A stretch of DNA of 64,000 nucleotides from Leeuwenhoekiella sp. MAR_2009_132 (lineage in GTDB: Bacteria > Bacteroidota > Bacteroidia > Flavobacteriales > Flavobacteriaceae): assembly GCF_000687915.1 (NCBI RefSeq), contig NZ_JHZY01000002.1:1426001-1490000 (forward strand). The letters are read 5' to 3'. Under the pieces are notes generated by a model. The model ran no database searches. It was not told the DNA's origin and saw only the letters and a program-made list of their open reading frames with translations. Both the position numbers and the translations under genes were made by a program. Within the stretch, counting starts at the first letter, position 1; every line of letters starts with the position of its first letter. Of this stretch, positions 19,318 to 27,683 are shown piece after piece.

Positions 19318-22300
19318 ATGCATCGTTTTTCTTCATACTTTAAATCAATACTGCTCATATTAGGTGTTGCTTCGTGTACTTCACCTAAAACCGATGAAGC
19401 CATAACCGAAAGCAGCTTATTTAAGTTACACACTTCAAAAGAAACAGGAGTTGACTTTACAAATACCATTGTAGAAAATGCCGATTTTAATATGGTCGAT
19501 TATTTTTATGTCTATAATGGTGGTGGCGTTGCGATAGGTGACATTAATAATGATGGTCTGACCGATATTTATTTTACAGGCAATTTTGTCGATGATAAAT
19601 TATATCTCAATCTAGGTGACTTCAAGTTTAAAGACATTACCATTTCCGCGGGGATTAATAAACCCGGATGGTCTACCGGTGTAACCATGATAGATATTAA
19701 CCACGATGGTTTACTTGATATATATGTAAGTAGATCTGGAAATTATATCCCAGAAAAACGTGCAAACCTACTCTATATAAATCAGGGAAATACCACATTT
19801 AAAGAACAAGCAGCGACTTATGGTTTAGCCGATACCAGCTACTCTACTCAGGCTGCATTTTTAGATTATGATCACGACGGGGATCTAGATATGTACTTAC
19901 TTAATCACAGTAACGAGATACGCGATCCTAATAATGTAAAGGCATTAACAAAAGACGGCAGCGGTCTCGCAAATGACCGGTTCTATAAAAATATGGAAGT
20001 TGAGACCGGCAACATCAGCTTTACAGATGTTACCCTCGAGGCAGGAATTCTCTACGATGGTATGGGCCTGGGCATAGGTACTGCAGACGTGAATAATGAC
20101 GGCTGGGATGATATTTTTATAACAAACGATTTTATAGCAAATGACTATCTCTACCTAAATAATCAAGACGGAACCTTCACAGAGCAAGCACATGCATTTC
20201 TGGGACATAACAGCCATTTTAGTATGGGTAATGACCTTGCAGATTTTAATAATGATGGCCTGGTTGATATCGTAACTGCAGATATGCTCCCTCCAGATAA
20301 TTTTCAGGAGAAAAAAATGTCTGGCCCCTTAAATAATGATTTATTTCAATACACGCTTCAAGAAGGCTACTTACCTCAATATATGCGTAACAATTTGCAA
20401 ATAAACACCGGCGGTACTTCTACAAACGAACAAAGTTTTTCTGAAGTAGGTCAACTTGTAGGTATAGATGCTACAAGCTGGAGCTGGGCGCCGCTTTTTG
20501 CAGATTTTGACAACGACGGTCTCAAAGACTTATACATTACTAATGGTTATTTACGCGATATAACCGACCTTGATTTTATAAACTACACCAGCACCCTTTC
20601 TGGTAATCCTACACTAAAAACTTTAGATTCCATTTTAAAAAATAAAGCTAAAACGATGCCTGCGCTGAAGTTGGCAAATTATATGTTTAAAAATACAGAT
20701 TCGCTTCGTTTTGAAAACGTTTCTAACCCGTGGGGATTAAGCGAACCTTCGCTATCTAATGGTGCGGCTTATGCAGATCTTGATAATGATGGTGATCTTG
20801 ATCTGGTTATAAATAATATTAATGCGGAAGCTTTTATCTATGAGAATAAAATAAATAACGGTAATTACTTACGTGTTTCCTTAACCGGCGATTCATTAAA
20901 TACTTTTGCCTTCGGAAGCGAAATATCTCTTTTTCAAGATGGGAAAATTCAAAAAGTAAAGCAAAGTGTTACCCGTGGGTATCAATCTTCTGTTGATCCC
21001 ATTTTACATTTTGGGCTAACCTCACAAAAAATAGATAGCCTTATCATTTCCTGGCCTACCGGGAAGATGGGAATTTTAAAAAACGTTAAAGCAAATCAAT
21101 TACTGAAGCTTTCAGAAAATGATTTAGCTGAATATATTCCAAATGCTAAATCAAAACCGGAACAATTTATGGTTGAGGTAAGCCAAAAAAGTTCTGTTAA
21201 TTATCTGCACACAGATCCTTTTTATAACGATTTTAATCGCCAATTTTTACTACCGCATAAACACTCGTTTCAAGGTCCTGGCATAGCTGTAGGAGATATT
21301 AATAATGATGGCTATGAAGACTTTTTTATAGGTGGTGCCTACAATCAAAGTGGTCAGATTTTTAAAGGTTCTAAAAACGGCACATTTACTCAAACAGCGC
21401 TTGTAGCAAATGAGAAAGAAAAATTTGAAGAAGACACCGGTGTTTTACTTTTTGATGCCGATAATGATGGTGATCTCGATTTATATATAGCATCAGGGAG
21501 TAATGAATTTTATCCTGATTCTGAGTTTTATCAAGATCGCTTATATATAAACGATGGGCGCGGTAATTTTAAATTGAATCCCTACGCATTACCTCAAATT
21601 ACTGCTAGCGGTTCTTGTGTACGCGCAGCTGACTTTGATAAAGATGGTGATCTCGATTTGTTTGTAGGCGGAAGATTGTCTGCACTTAAATATCCTTTAC
21701 CGGGACAAAGTTATTTACTGGTAAACGAAAATGGTGTTTTTAAAGACAAAACAAAAAGTCTAGCTCCTTCCATATCTAAATTAGGAATGGTAACCGATGC
21801 TTTATGGAGCGATTATGACAATGATGGAGATACAGACCTGGTGGTTGTAGGTGAGTTTATGGCAATTCAATTTATAAAAAATGAAAACGGAATTTTTGAG
21901 AATAAAACGGCAACCACAGGACTTAACAAAACTTCAGGTTGGTGGAACTCTATAAATGCCGGTGATTTTGATAATGACGGCGATATAGATTATGTGGTAG
22001 GAAATCTAGGATTAAATACAAAATACCAGGTTTCTTCAGAAGAGCCAATGACCGTTTATGCTTTAGATTATGATAACAACGGAAGCTTAGATCCTATTCT
22101 AGCCACTTATAAAAATGGTGTTCAGGTACTTGTGCACTCTAGAGATGATTTGATCAAGCAGATACCTGCTATGAAGAAAAAATTCCCCAATTATGCCAGT
22201 TATGCTAATGCAAGCTTAAACGAGGTGCTTACTACGCAAGAAAAAAGCCGCGCGTACAGTGCCCGGGCATTTACATTTGCCTCTTCCGTATTAATGAATA

Positions 22301-22854
22301 ATGGAGACGGCACCTTTGCAATACACTCCTTACCTACTGCAGCACAATTAGGCCCCATCTACAGCATACTGGTTGATGATGTAAATAACGATAGCTTCTT
22401 AGATCTAATCGTGAGTGGTAACGATTTTGGGACAAGTGTTGATGCCGGGAGATACGATGCCTTAAAAGGGCTAATATTAAGCGGAGACGGCACAGGAGGC
22501 TTTCAGCCAATGGGCATTTATGAAGATGGTTTAAATTTAGAGGGACAGGTACGTGGTTCTGCGGTTCTTGCAGGAAATCAAAGTTCACGCTATATATTTG
22601 GTCGTAATTCTGATTCGCTCACAATCTATGAACCTTCAAATGCAAAAGCCTTTAAAACGCTGCAAATAGACGCGGCTGCAGCAAAAGGTATAATTACATA
22701 TAAAAATGGAAAGAAGCGAGCTCTCGAGTTTTATTACGGCTCCTCCTATTTATCTCAATCTACCAGATCAATTAAAATTGATGAAACGATAGCTAAGATT
22801 GAAGTTGAGAATTTTAAAGGAGAGAAGAGCATTGTGTTTGAAAACAAACTCTGA
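19318..22854 (+). CDS. FG-GAP/VCBS repeat lipoprotein with ASPIC/UnbV domain
   Basis: 1178 residues; lipoprotein signal with Cys about residue 20 (LGVASC). It contains many calcium-binding FG-GAP/VCBS-type blades with D-x-N/D-x-D-G cores, such as GDINNDGLTDIYFTGNF, DINHDGLLDIYVSRSG, DYDHDGDLDMYLLNH and DFDNDGDIDYVVGNLG, forming probably two beta-propellers. Between them (about residues 520-600) lies an ASPIC/UnbV domain (AFGSEISLFQDGKIQKVKQS, then QKIDSLIISWPTGK). Such proteins often accompany SusCD pairs and are thought to be surface glycan- or protein-binding factors; enzymatic activity has not been shown for the family as far as I know. It has its own start after the terminator, so it may be independently transcribed. 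Confidence 0.88.
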   Translation: MHRFSSYFKSILLILGVASCTSPKTDEAITESSLFKLHTSKETGVDFTNTIVENADFNMVDYFYVYNGGGVAIGDINNDGLTDIYFTGNFVDDKLYLNLGDFKFKDITISAGINKPGWSTGVTMIDINHDGLLDIYVSRSGNYIPEKRANLLYINQGNTTFKEQAATYGLADTSYSTQAAFLDYDHDGDLDMYLLNHSNEIRDPNNVKALTKDGSGLANDRFYKNMEVETGNISFTDVTLEAGILYDGMGLGIGTADVNNDGWDDIFITNDFIANDYLYLNNQDGTFTEQAHAFLGHNSHFSMGNDLADFNNDGLVDIVTADMLPPDNFQEKKMSGPLNNDLFQYTLQEGYLPQYMRNNLQINTGGTSTNEQSFSEVGQLVGIDATSWSWAPLFADFDNDGLKDLYITNGYLRDITDLDFINYTSTLSGNPTLKTLDSILKNKAKTMPALKLANYMFKNTDSLRFENVSNPWGLSEPSLSNGAAYADLDNDGDLDLVINNINAEAFIYENKINNGNYLRVSLTGDSLNTFAFGSEISLFQDGKIQKVKQSVTRGYQSSVDPILHFGLTSQKIDSLIISWPTGKMGILKNVKANQLLKLSENDLAEYIPNAKSKPEQFMVEVSQKSSVNYLHTDPFYNDFNRQFLLPHKHSFQGPGIAVGDINNDGYEDFFIGGAYNQSGQIFKGSKNGTFTQTALVANEKEKFEEDTGVLLFDADNDGDLDLYIASGSNEFYPDSEFYQDRLYINDGRGNFKLNPYALPQITASGSCVRAADFDKDGDLDLFVGGRLSALKYPLPGQSYLLVNENGVFKDKTKSLAPSISKLGMVTDALWSDYDNDGDTDLVVVGEFMAIQFIKNENGIFENKTATTGLNKTSGWWNSINAGDFDNDGDIDYVVGNLGLNTKYQVSSEEPMTVYALDYDNNGSLDPILATYKNGVQVLVHSRDDLIKQIPAMKKKFPNYASYANASLNEVLTTQEKSRAYSARAFTFASSVLMNNGDGTFAIHSLPTAAQLGPIYSILVDDVNNDSFLDLIVSGNDFGTSVDAGRYDALKGLILSGDGTGGFQPMGIYEDGLNLEGQVRGSAVLAGNQSSRYIFGRNSDSLTIYEPSNAKAFKTLQIDAAAAKGIITYKNGKKRALEFYYGSSYLSQSTRSIKIDETIAKIEVENFKGEKSIVFENKL

Positions 22855-22901
22855 AAAATTAAGCCTTTTAAAATTTTTAGTTCAAAATCTTATAAATAAA
22901 A

Positions 22902-22926
22902 AAAGCCTCAGTAAAACTGAGGCTTT
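22902..22926. terminator. Strong hairpin terminator, better on minus strand
   Basis: Perfect 11-bp stem AAAGCCTCAGT / ACTGAGGCTTT with a 3-base loop. On the minus strand it is followed by seven T and more T-rich sequence, so it best serves a leftward transcript, namely the tRNA whose 3' end lies 8 bases upstream. It could also end the rightward ASPIC gene. Confidence 0.75.
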
Positions 22927-22933
22927 GAAGAAG

Positions 22934-22954
22934 TGATCGCGACAGGATTCGAAC
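22934..22954 (-). other. tRNA 3'-end remnant, att-like site
   Basis: Read on the minus strand this matches the 3' end of a tRNA in standard numbering: T-loop TTCGAAT, 3' T-stem CCTGT, acceptor strand CGCGATC, discriminator A, no encoded CCA. The matching 5' T-stem (ACAGG) and the rest of the tRNA are absent; homology stops at the T-loop. A terminator follows directly, as after a real tRNA gene. A T-loop-to-3'-end fragment is the classic scar left by integration of an element into a tRNA gene. Whether the element is the decayed block to the right is inferred. Confidence 0.45.
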
Positions 22955-23143
22955 CGAATTCTGAAACCTTTATGATTACTTACCTTTCAAAGCAAAAACC
23001 TAAACGAGTTAACCGAATTGTAAACGTTTTTCAATACTATTTGACTTTCATCTTTGCCAAAATTAGGAAAAATTAATTTTAAATAGAAAACTATTAATTT
23101 GATTTTAAATTATTTATGTATTATAACTTATATCAAGTTTAAT

Positions 23144-23455
23144 TTAGGTACCATATTCTCTCATTTCTTTTAAATATTGTGAAGGTTTCTCACCTACTTT
23201 TCGTTCAAAAACTTTAGAAAAAGAACAGGCTCTTTTAAATCCAACTTCTTGTCACCAAGCCTGTATCTTATAAAACTGAAGCTGTGGATCATCTTCCAGC
23301 TTTTCTAGTAAATATTGTACACGTAATTCATAAATGTAATTAGAGAAATTAACCTCTTTAACCTTATTGATTACCCGTGATAAATACGCTGAATTGGTAT
23401 TCAAATCTTTAGCCAGACCAGAAAGATTTAAGTCAGGATTTAAAAAATGTAACTT
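23144..23455 (-). pseudogene. Truncated AraC-family regulator with internal stop
   Basis: Only the HTH C-terminal part is present. Translation gives LAKDLNTNSAYLSRVINKVK, then YKIQAW, a TGA stop (bases 23252-23254), then QEVGFKRACSFSKVFERKVG and a final stop. It is closely similar to the C-terminus of the intact TPR-AraC gene at 33939-35645, where the same place reads IQALGEEVGFKRA. The 5' part (TPR and membrane domain) is gone and its upstream edge abuts the Fic pseudogene. It is a dead paralogue, probably a recombination remnant. Confidence 0.85.
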
Positions 23456-23456
23456 A

Positions 23457-23858
23457 CAGGAATATTAATGCGTTTAGCTTTCTCTAATAGCGTTCTGTGC
23501 CATTCGAATAATGCCAGATCTGTCAAAGGTTCTGCAAAATTTTGCCTAACCCGCACCATCAACTCTCCTACACTCCGCGCCATTGGATCTTTAACGGATT
23601 TTGAGTTACCGTAGCCCAAATTGTTCCGTATGGAGACATCACATCTTCCTGGCTCAGATACTCTCCCTCAATTTCTGAAGTTTTCACTGCCTCAGCAACC
23701 ATTAGCGATAAGATAGCTTCCATTTGCATCGTATCTGAAAGTCCTTCCAATATACCATTAACGCGACCAGCCCTTTGGCTGAATTTAAAGAGCTTCTCTT
23801 CAATTTCAGTTATTGTATACTTAAAATTTGGCCAGTCTTCGTATTGCCAATTATACAT
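23457..23858 (-). pseudogene. Fic family protein N-terminal fragment, frameshifted
   Basis: The first 75 or so codons read MYNWQYEDWPNFKYTITEIE through AVKTSEIEGEYLSQEDVMS, the start of DUF4172-Fic proteins (AMP-transferases). A one-base deletion right after the VMS codons shifts the frame; in the other frame the family sequence continues as SIRNNLGYGNSKSVKDPMAR and LMVRVRQNFAEPLTDLALFE. It then stops abruptly at about 23457, where the AraC fragment begins. The catalytic HPFxDGNGR motif is missing. Frameshifted and 3'-truncated, hence non-functional. An operator-like array survives upstream. Confidence 0.85.
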
Positions 23859-23878
23859 GATGAGCTGATTAAACTAAT

Positions 23879-23935
23879 TAATTGGCTCAAGTATAGTAAA
23901 AATTTGAGCCGATTAGCACTTATAATCGGCTCAAA
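23879..23935. promoter_or_regulatory. Triple TTGAGCC operator array upstream of Fic remnant
   Basis: A perfect 13-bp inverted repeat (TTTGAGCCGATTA at 23903-23915, TAATCGGCTCAAA at 23923-23935, 7-base spacer) plus a third, nearly matching arm TAATTGGCTCAA at 23879-23890. The array starts 21 bases upstream of the Fic start codon. Position and symmetry fit an operator for autoregulation; it could also fold as an RNA hairpin. Confidence 0.55.
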
Positions 23936-24162
23936 GCTTTATTATGGGTTGTCTATTTTATAAGAAACCGCTTATGAGTTTAGATTTGAAGTATCTATAG
24001 TTAAGATCCTGTCCTAATATATTAAACTTAAACAATTAACTTAATTATTCTACGGCATTGCTAACCCTTTTTACTGGTTTGCATATCAAGAGGTTTCAGA
24101 TAGTATTTTAATTCACTAAATTGGTTAGCATTTCTGAACTTCAGAAATTTAAACAGAAAATT

Positions 24163-26397
24163 ATGAGTACAATAAAAACTTCCGTAAATCGTCGTTCTTT
24201 TCTTAAAACCTCAGCTTTAGCCAGTGGCGGAATGCTATTAAGTTTCAATTGGCTCTTGCATTCTAACACCAATGCGATTACTGAAGAACAAATTCCTGAA
24301 GGATGGTTTGAAATGAATGCCTATTTAAAAATAGCTACAGATGGGACAGTAACAATAATGGCTCCCAATCCAGAATTTGGTCAAAATGTATTAACATCCT
24401 TACCTATGATTGTTGCTGAGGAATTAGACGTCGACTGGGATCAAGTTGTTGTAAAGCAAGCACCTTTTCGTACCGATTTATATACGAGACAATTTGCTGG
24501 CGGCAGTCAATCTATACGGCAAGGTTATAATGCCCTACGTACAGCCGGAGCAACAGCACGCCAGATGCTAATTAATGCCTCTGCCAAAGTCTGGAATGTT
24601 TCAGCTTCAGAAATTACAACCACAAAAGGCTTTTTAAAACATACATCTGGTAAAAAAAGTACTTATGGCGAAATGGCTGAAGCAGCATCGCAAGAAAAAG
24701 TCCCGGAGTCTGTAGAATTAAAAAATACCGAGGATTTTACGATCATAAGCAGCTCTAAAAAGAATGTTGCTTTACCAGACATTGTAAGCGGAAAACCCTT
24801 ATTTGGAATGGATTATAAGGTTCCGGGAATGAAATATGCTACCATAGCACATCCTCCTGCATTTGGACTTAAATTGAAATCTTACGACGGTACGGAAGCT
24901 TTAAAAATGCCCGGCATAACTGCTATTTTTGATATTGATATTTACAATGAAGGCTATGAGTTAAACATCTTTGATACCGCTACCTTTCCCAATCTAGTGG
25001 TAGTGGTAGGTGATTCTACCTGGCAGGTTATGCAAGCAAAAAAAGCATTAAAACTGGAGTGGGAACCCTTTGAAGAACATACGCTTAAACTCAATGTCTT
25101 TGGCAATAAATCGACACAGGTAGTTCCAGCAGGATTGGAGAGTTCTGAGGATCACTGGGAACAGATGGATGCTAAATCTAAAGAACCGGGTACTGTAGTA
25201 CGCAAAGATGGCGATCCCGAAACAGCTTTTAAAAATGCCGCTAAGATTATTGAAAGTACGTATACCGCTCCTTTTTTGGCACATAATGCCATGGAACCTG
25301 TAAACTTTTTTGCTCACGTAACTGATGATAAAGCAATATTAGCCGGTCCTTTACAGGCGCCCGAACTTACAGAGCCTACGGTTGCCGCACGGCTAGGAAT
25401 GAGTAAAGATCAAATTGAAATTATTATGACCCGTATGGGTGGTGGTTTTGGCAGACGGGCATATTCTCACGAAGTCGTTGAAGCTGCTGTAATTTCTCAA
25501 AAAATAAAAAAACCGGTAAAACTGGTGTATACCCGTGAGGACGATATGACTTACGGCATTTACCGTCCTGCCTACCACGCTACTTTTAGAGCAGCTTTGG
25601 ATGAAAATAATAAAATGGTTGCCTACCACATAAAAACAGGCGGTATACCTGAAAGTCCGCTGCATGCAAACCGTTTCCCGGCAGGAGCGGTTGACAATTA
25701 TCTAGCTGAAAGCTGGCAAATTAATTCAAATATTACCATCGGAGCTTTTAGAGCTCCGAGATCTAATTTTATGGGAGGTTCTGAACAGGCATTTTTAGAT
25801 GAAGTTGCTGTTGCTGCTGGTAAAGATCCTATTGCATTTAGATTAGAATTGTTTGAAAAAGCAAAAATAAGTCCGGTAGGTGTAAACAATGATTATGAAG
25901 CAGATCGTTTTATTGCGCTACTTGAATTGTTACGTAACAAATCAAATTGGGAGTCTTCAAAACCCGACATTCATCGAGGGGTTGCAGCCTATTATTGTCA
26001 TAACAGTTATGTAGGTCATGTTGTTGACTTGAAGAATGACAATGGGAAATTAGTCTTTGATAAAGTATACAGTGCCGTAGACTGTGGCATTGTTATCAAT
26101 AAGGATGCTGCACGAAATATGGTGGAAGGCGCAGTAACCGATGGTTTGGGAAATGCGATGTTTGGCAAAATGACTTTTAAGGATGGTGTTCCTCAAAAAA
26201 GTAATTTTTACAATTACCGATTGATTCGTATGCCCGAATCTCCTAAAGATATTGAAGTGCATTTTGTTGAAAATGGTAAAAACCCAACAGGATTAGGTGA
26301 ACCTCCTTTCCCTCCTATTTTTGCGGCGTATACTAATGCATTGTCTCGTGCAAAAAATAAACGCTTTTACAACCATCCTATTCTGGAAGAAGTATAA
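24163..26397 (+). CDS. Molybdenum hydroxylase large subunit (IorB/aldehyde oxidase-like)
   Basis: 744 residues from the chosen ATG, which places a Tat signal at the N-terminus (NRRSFLKTSALASGG); an upstream in-frame TTG at 24121 would bury it. The family is the single-chain xanthine-dehydrogenase-type molybdopterin subunit with an internal duplication, as in isoquinoline 1-oxidoreductase beta. Visible motifs: GGGFGRRAYSHEVVEAAVIS, IGAFRAPRSNFMGGSEQAFL and a C-terminal GLGEPPFPP carrying the expected catalytic Glu. It should oxidise an aldehyde or N-heterocycle in the periplasm. Its 2Fe-2S partner and a cytochrome c are encoded in the convergent operon just downstream. Confidence 0.9.
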   Translation: MSTIKTSVNRRSFLKTSALASGGMLLSFNWLLHSNTNAITEEQIPEGWFEMNAYLKIATDGTVTIMAPNPEFGQNVLTSLPMIVAEELDVDWDQVVVKQAPFRTDLYTRQFAGGSQSIRQGYNALRTAGATARQMLINASAKVWNVSASEITTTKGFLKHTSGKKSTYGEMAEAASQEKVPESVELKNTEDFTIISSSKKNVALPDIVSGKPLFGMDYKVPGMKYATIAHPPAFGLKLKSYDGTEALKMPGITAIFDIDIYNEGYELNIFDTATFPNLVVVVGDSTWQVMQAKKALKLEWEPFEEHTLKLNVFGNKSTQVVPAGLESSEDHWEQMDAKSKEPGTVVRKDGDPETAFKNAAKIIESTYTAPFLAHNAMEPVNFFAHVTDDKAILAGPLQAPELTEPTVAARLGMSKDQIEIIMTRMGGGFGRRAYSHEVVEAAVISQKIKKPVKLVYTREDDMTYGIYRPAYHATFRAALDENNKMVAYHIKTGGIPESPLHANRFPAGAVDNYLAESWQINSNITIGAFRAPRSNFMGGSEQAFLDEVAVAAGKDPIAFRLELFEKAKISPVGVNNDYEADRFIALLELLRNKSNWESSKPDIHRGVAAYYCHNSYVGHVVDLKNDNGKLVFDKVYSAVDCGIVINKDAARNMVEGAVTDGLGNAMFGKMTFKDGVPQKSNFYNYRLIRMPESPKDIEVHFVENGKNPTGLGEPPFPPIFAAYTNALSRAKNKRFYNHPILEEV

Positions 26398-26419
26398 AAT
26401 CATAAACGTGTTTAAACAA

Positions 26420-26446
26420 AAAGAGCCGCTAAATTAGCGGCTCTTT
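26420..26446. terminator. Bidirectional terminator between convergent genes
   Basis: Near-perfect palindrome AAAGAGCCGCTAA / TTAGCGGCTCTTT (13-bp arms, 1 base between) with A/T runs on both sides. It separates the convergent large-subunit gene (+) and cytochrome gene (-). Confidence 0.85.
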
Positions 26447-26498
26447 CTTTAGTATAAAACTTATCGTACAGCACTTAAAGTTGTGTTGGAGTTATATT

Positions 26499-27143
26499 TT
26501 AGTTTGCTTCTTCCGGAGCATACGCACCGGTTTTAAGCCAGGTTATCCACGCCTCCTTAAACTCCGCGTGACTCATTGGCGGCAATGATAGCCCTTCAGC
26601 GGGATGCCAACCAGCCTTTACTAAAGTATCTTCAGCATGTGCAATTAAATCTTTAATGGATTTATTTCCATTTTTAGATTTGTCAATTAATTGTTTAGCC
26701 AATTCATTAGCGGTTCTTCCTTGAAAGATCATTTTCATATCCGCGGGTGGCAAATGCCATTCGGGATTTCCCGGGGGAGCATGTTTACCGGGTGTATTTT
26801 CATTTTGATGGCAATTGGCACATTTCATCGCATACACCCCTTTTCCGTCTTCACCGCGTTGTGGTGACATGCCATGTAGATGACTGTCATCACCCTGTAG
26901 CGGAATATCTCCCGAAGGATGACAGTTCATACAGCGTGGATGCATCAATACAGAGTAGACTTTCTTAAAGGCTTCCTTAGAAACTACACTGTCTTTTTTA
27001 AGGCTTGAAAGTTCTATATAGTCTTCAGTTGAAAAATTCTTTTCAGACATTCCTACTGAAATGCCTACTACCAAAAGAATTAGAAAAACCCCTCCTACAG
27101 TACTTAAAATTTTTCCTTGATTTTTAGGTTTAAATGGATTCAT
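26499..27143 (-). CDS. Membrane-anchored diheme c-type cytochrome
   Basis: 214 residues with an N-terminal membrane anchor (about 10-30, ILSTVGGVFLILLVVGISVG). Two heme c attachment motifs are visible, CMNCH (about residue 71) and CANCH (about 108), so it is a periplasmic electron carrier. It is the last gene of the leftward operon, 20 bases after the 2Fe-2S subunit gene. Context indicates that it takes electrons from the molybdenum hydroxylase and passes them to the respiratory chain, as cytochrome partners do in related periplasmic aldehyde dehydrogenases. Confidence 0.85.
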   Translation of the reverse strand: MNPFKPKNQGKILSTVGGVFLILLVVGISVGMSEKNFSTEDYIELSSLKKDSVVSKEAFKKVYSVLMHPRCMNCHPSGDIPLQGDDSHLHGMSPQRGEDGKGVYAMKCANCHQNENTPGKHAPPGNPEWHLPPADMKMIFQGRTANELAKQLIDKSKNGNKSIKDLIAHAEDTLVKAGWHPAEGLSLPPMSHAEFKEAWITWLKTGAYAPEEAN

Positions 27144-27163
27144 AATTTCTAATTGAACGATTA

Positions 27164-27628
27164 TTAAGTACTGCTTTTATTAATTTCTGCGGCAACATGA
27201 ATCGCCTTACGAATTCTGGAATAGGTTCCACAACGGCAAATATTACCTGCCATCGCCAGATCTATATCCTCATCGGTTGGATTGGGATTTTCTTTTAACA
27301 ATACAGCTGCAGACATAATCTGACCGCTATGACAATACCCACATTGCGGCACATCGATTTCGGTCCAAGCCAGTTGTACCGGATGATCGTGATTTTCTGC
27401 TAAACCCTCGATGGTCACTATTTTCTTATTTTCAGCGCGCTTAACTTTTGTAACACAAGAGCGCACGGCTTCGCCCTCCAGATGTACAACACATGCCCCA
27501 CACTGTGCCACACCACATCCATACTTTGTACCCGGCAGATCTAAATGATCTCGCAATACCCATAGAAGAGGTGTTTCGGGATCAACATCTACCTGCAGAT
27601 CTTTTTCGTTAACGTGTAGTGAAATCAT
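27164..27628 (-). CDS. 2Fe-2S subunit of molybdenum hydroxylase (IorA-like)
   Basis: 154 residues from the ATG giving [15 protein letters not shown]; an upstream ATG at 27652 adds 8 residues (MNSLKICT) and cannot be excluded. The N-terminal plant-type ferredoxin domain has the cysteine set in [17 protein letters not shown] and a later Cys in VRSC; the C-terminal helical domain carries the second cluster with CGYCHSGQ and NICRCGTY. It has no signal peptide and would travel with its Tat-exported large subunit. Unusually, that subunit's gene lies downstream on the opposite strand rather than in the same operon. Confidence 0.92.
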   Translation of the reverse strand: MISLHVNEKDLQVDVDPETPLLWVLRDHLDLPGTKYGCGVAQCGACVVHLEGEAVRSCVTKVKRAENKKIVTIEGLAENHDHPVQLAWTEIDVPQCGYCHSGQIMSAAVLLKENPNPTDEDIDLAMAGNICRCGTYSRIRKAIHVAAEINKSST

Positions 27629-27683
27629 AGTGCATATTTTTAAGCTGTTCAATTCTATTAAAGATACTAAATACCTCTATATA

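Noticed and set aside
22934..23020. A complete tRNA gene on the minus strand
   Set aside because: Only the T-loop and 3' acceptor strand are present. No 5' acceptor strand GATCGCG, D-arm or anticodon arm could be found.
23568..23858. An intact 96-residue small protein
   Set aside because: The sequence is the start of a Fic protein, and the family match continues in another frame after a one-base deletion.
24121..24162. Upstream TTG start of the molybdenum hydroxylase large subunit
   Set aside because: The ATG at 24163 puts the Tat twin-arginine motif at the right distance from the N-terminus.
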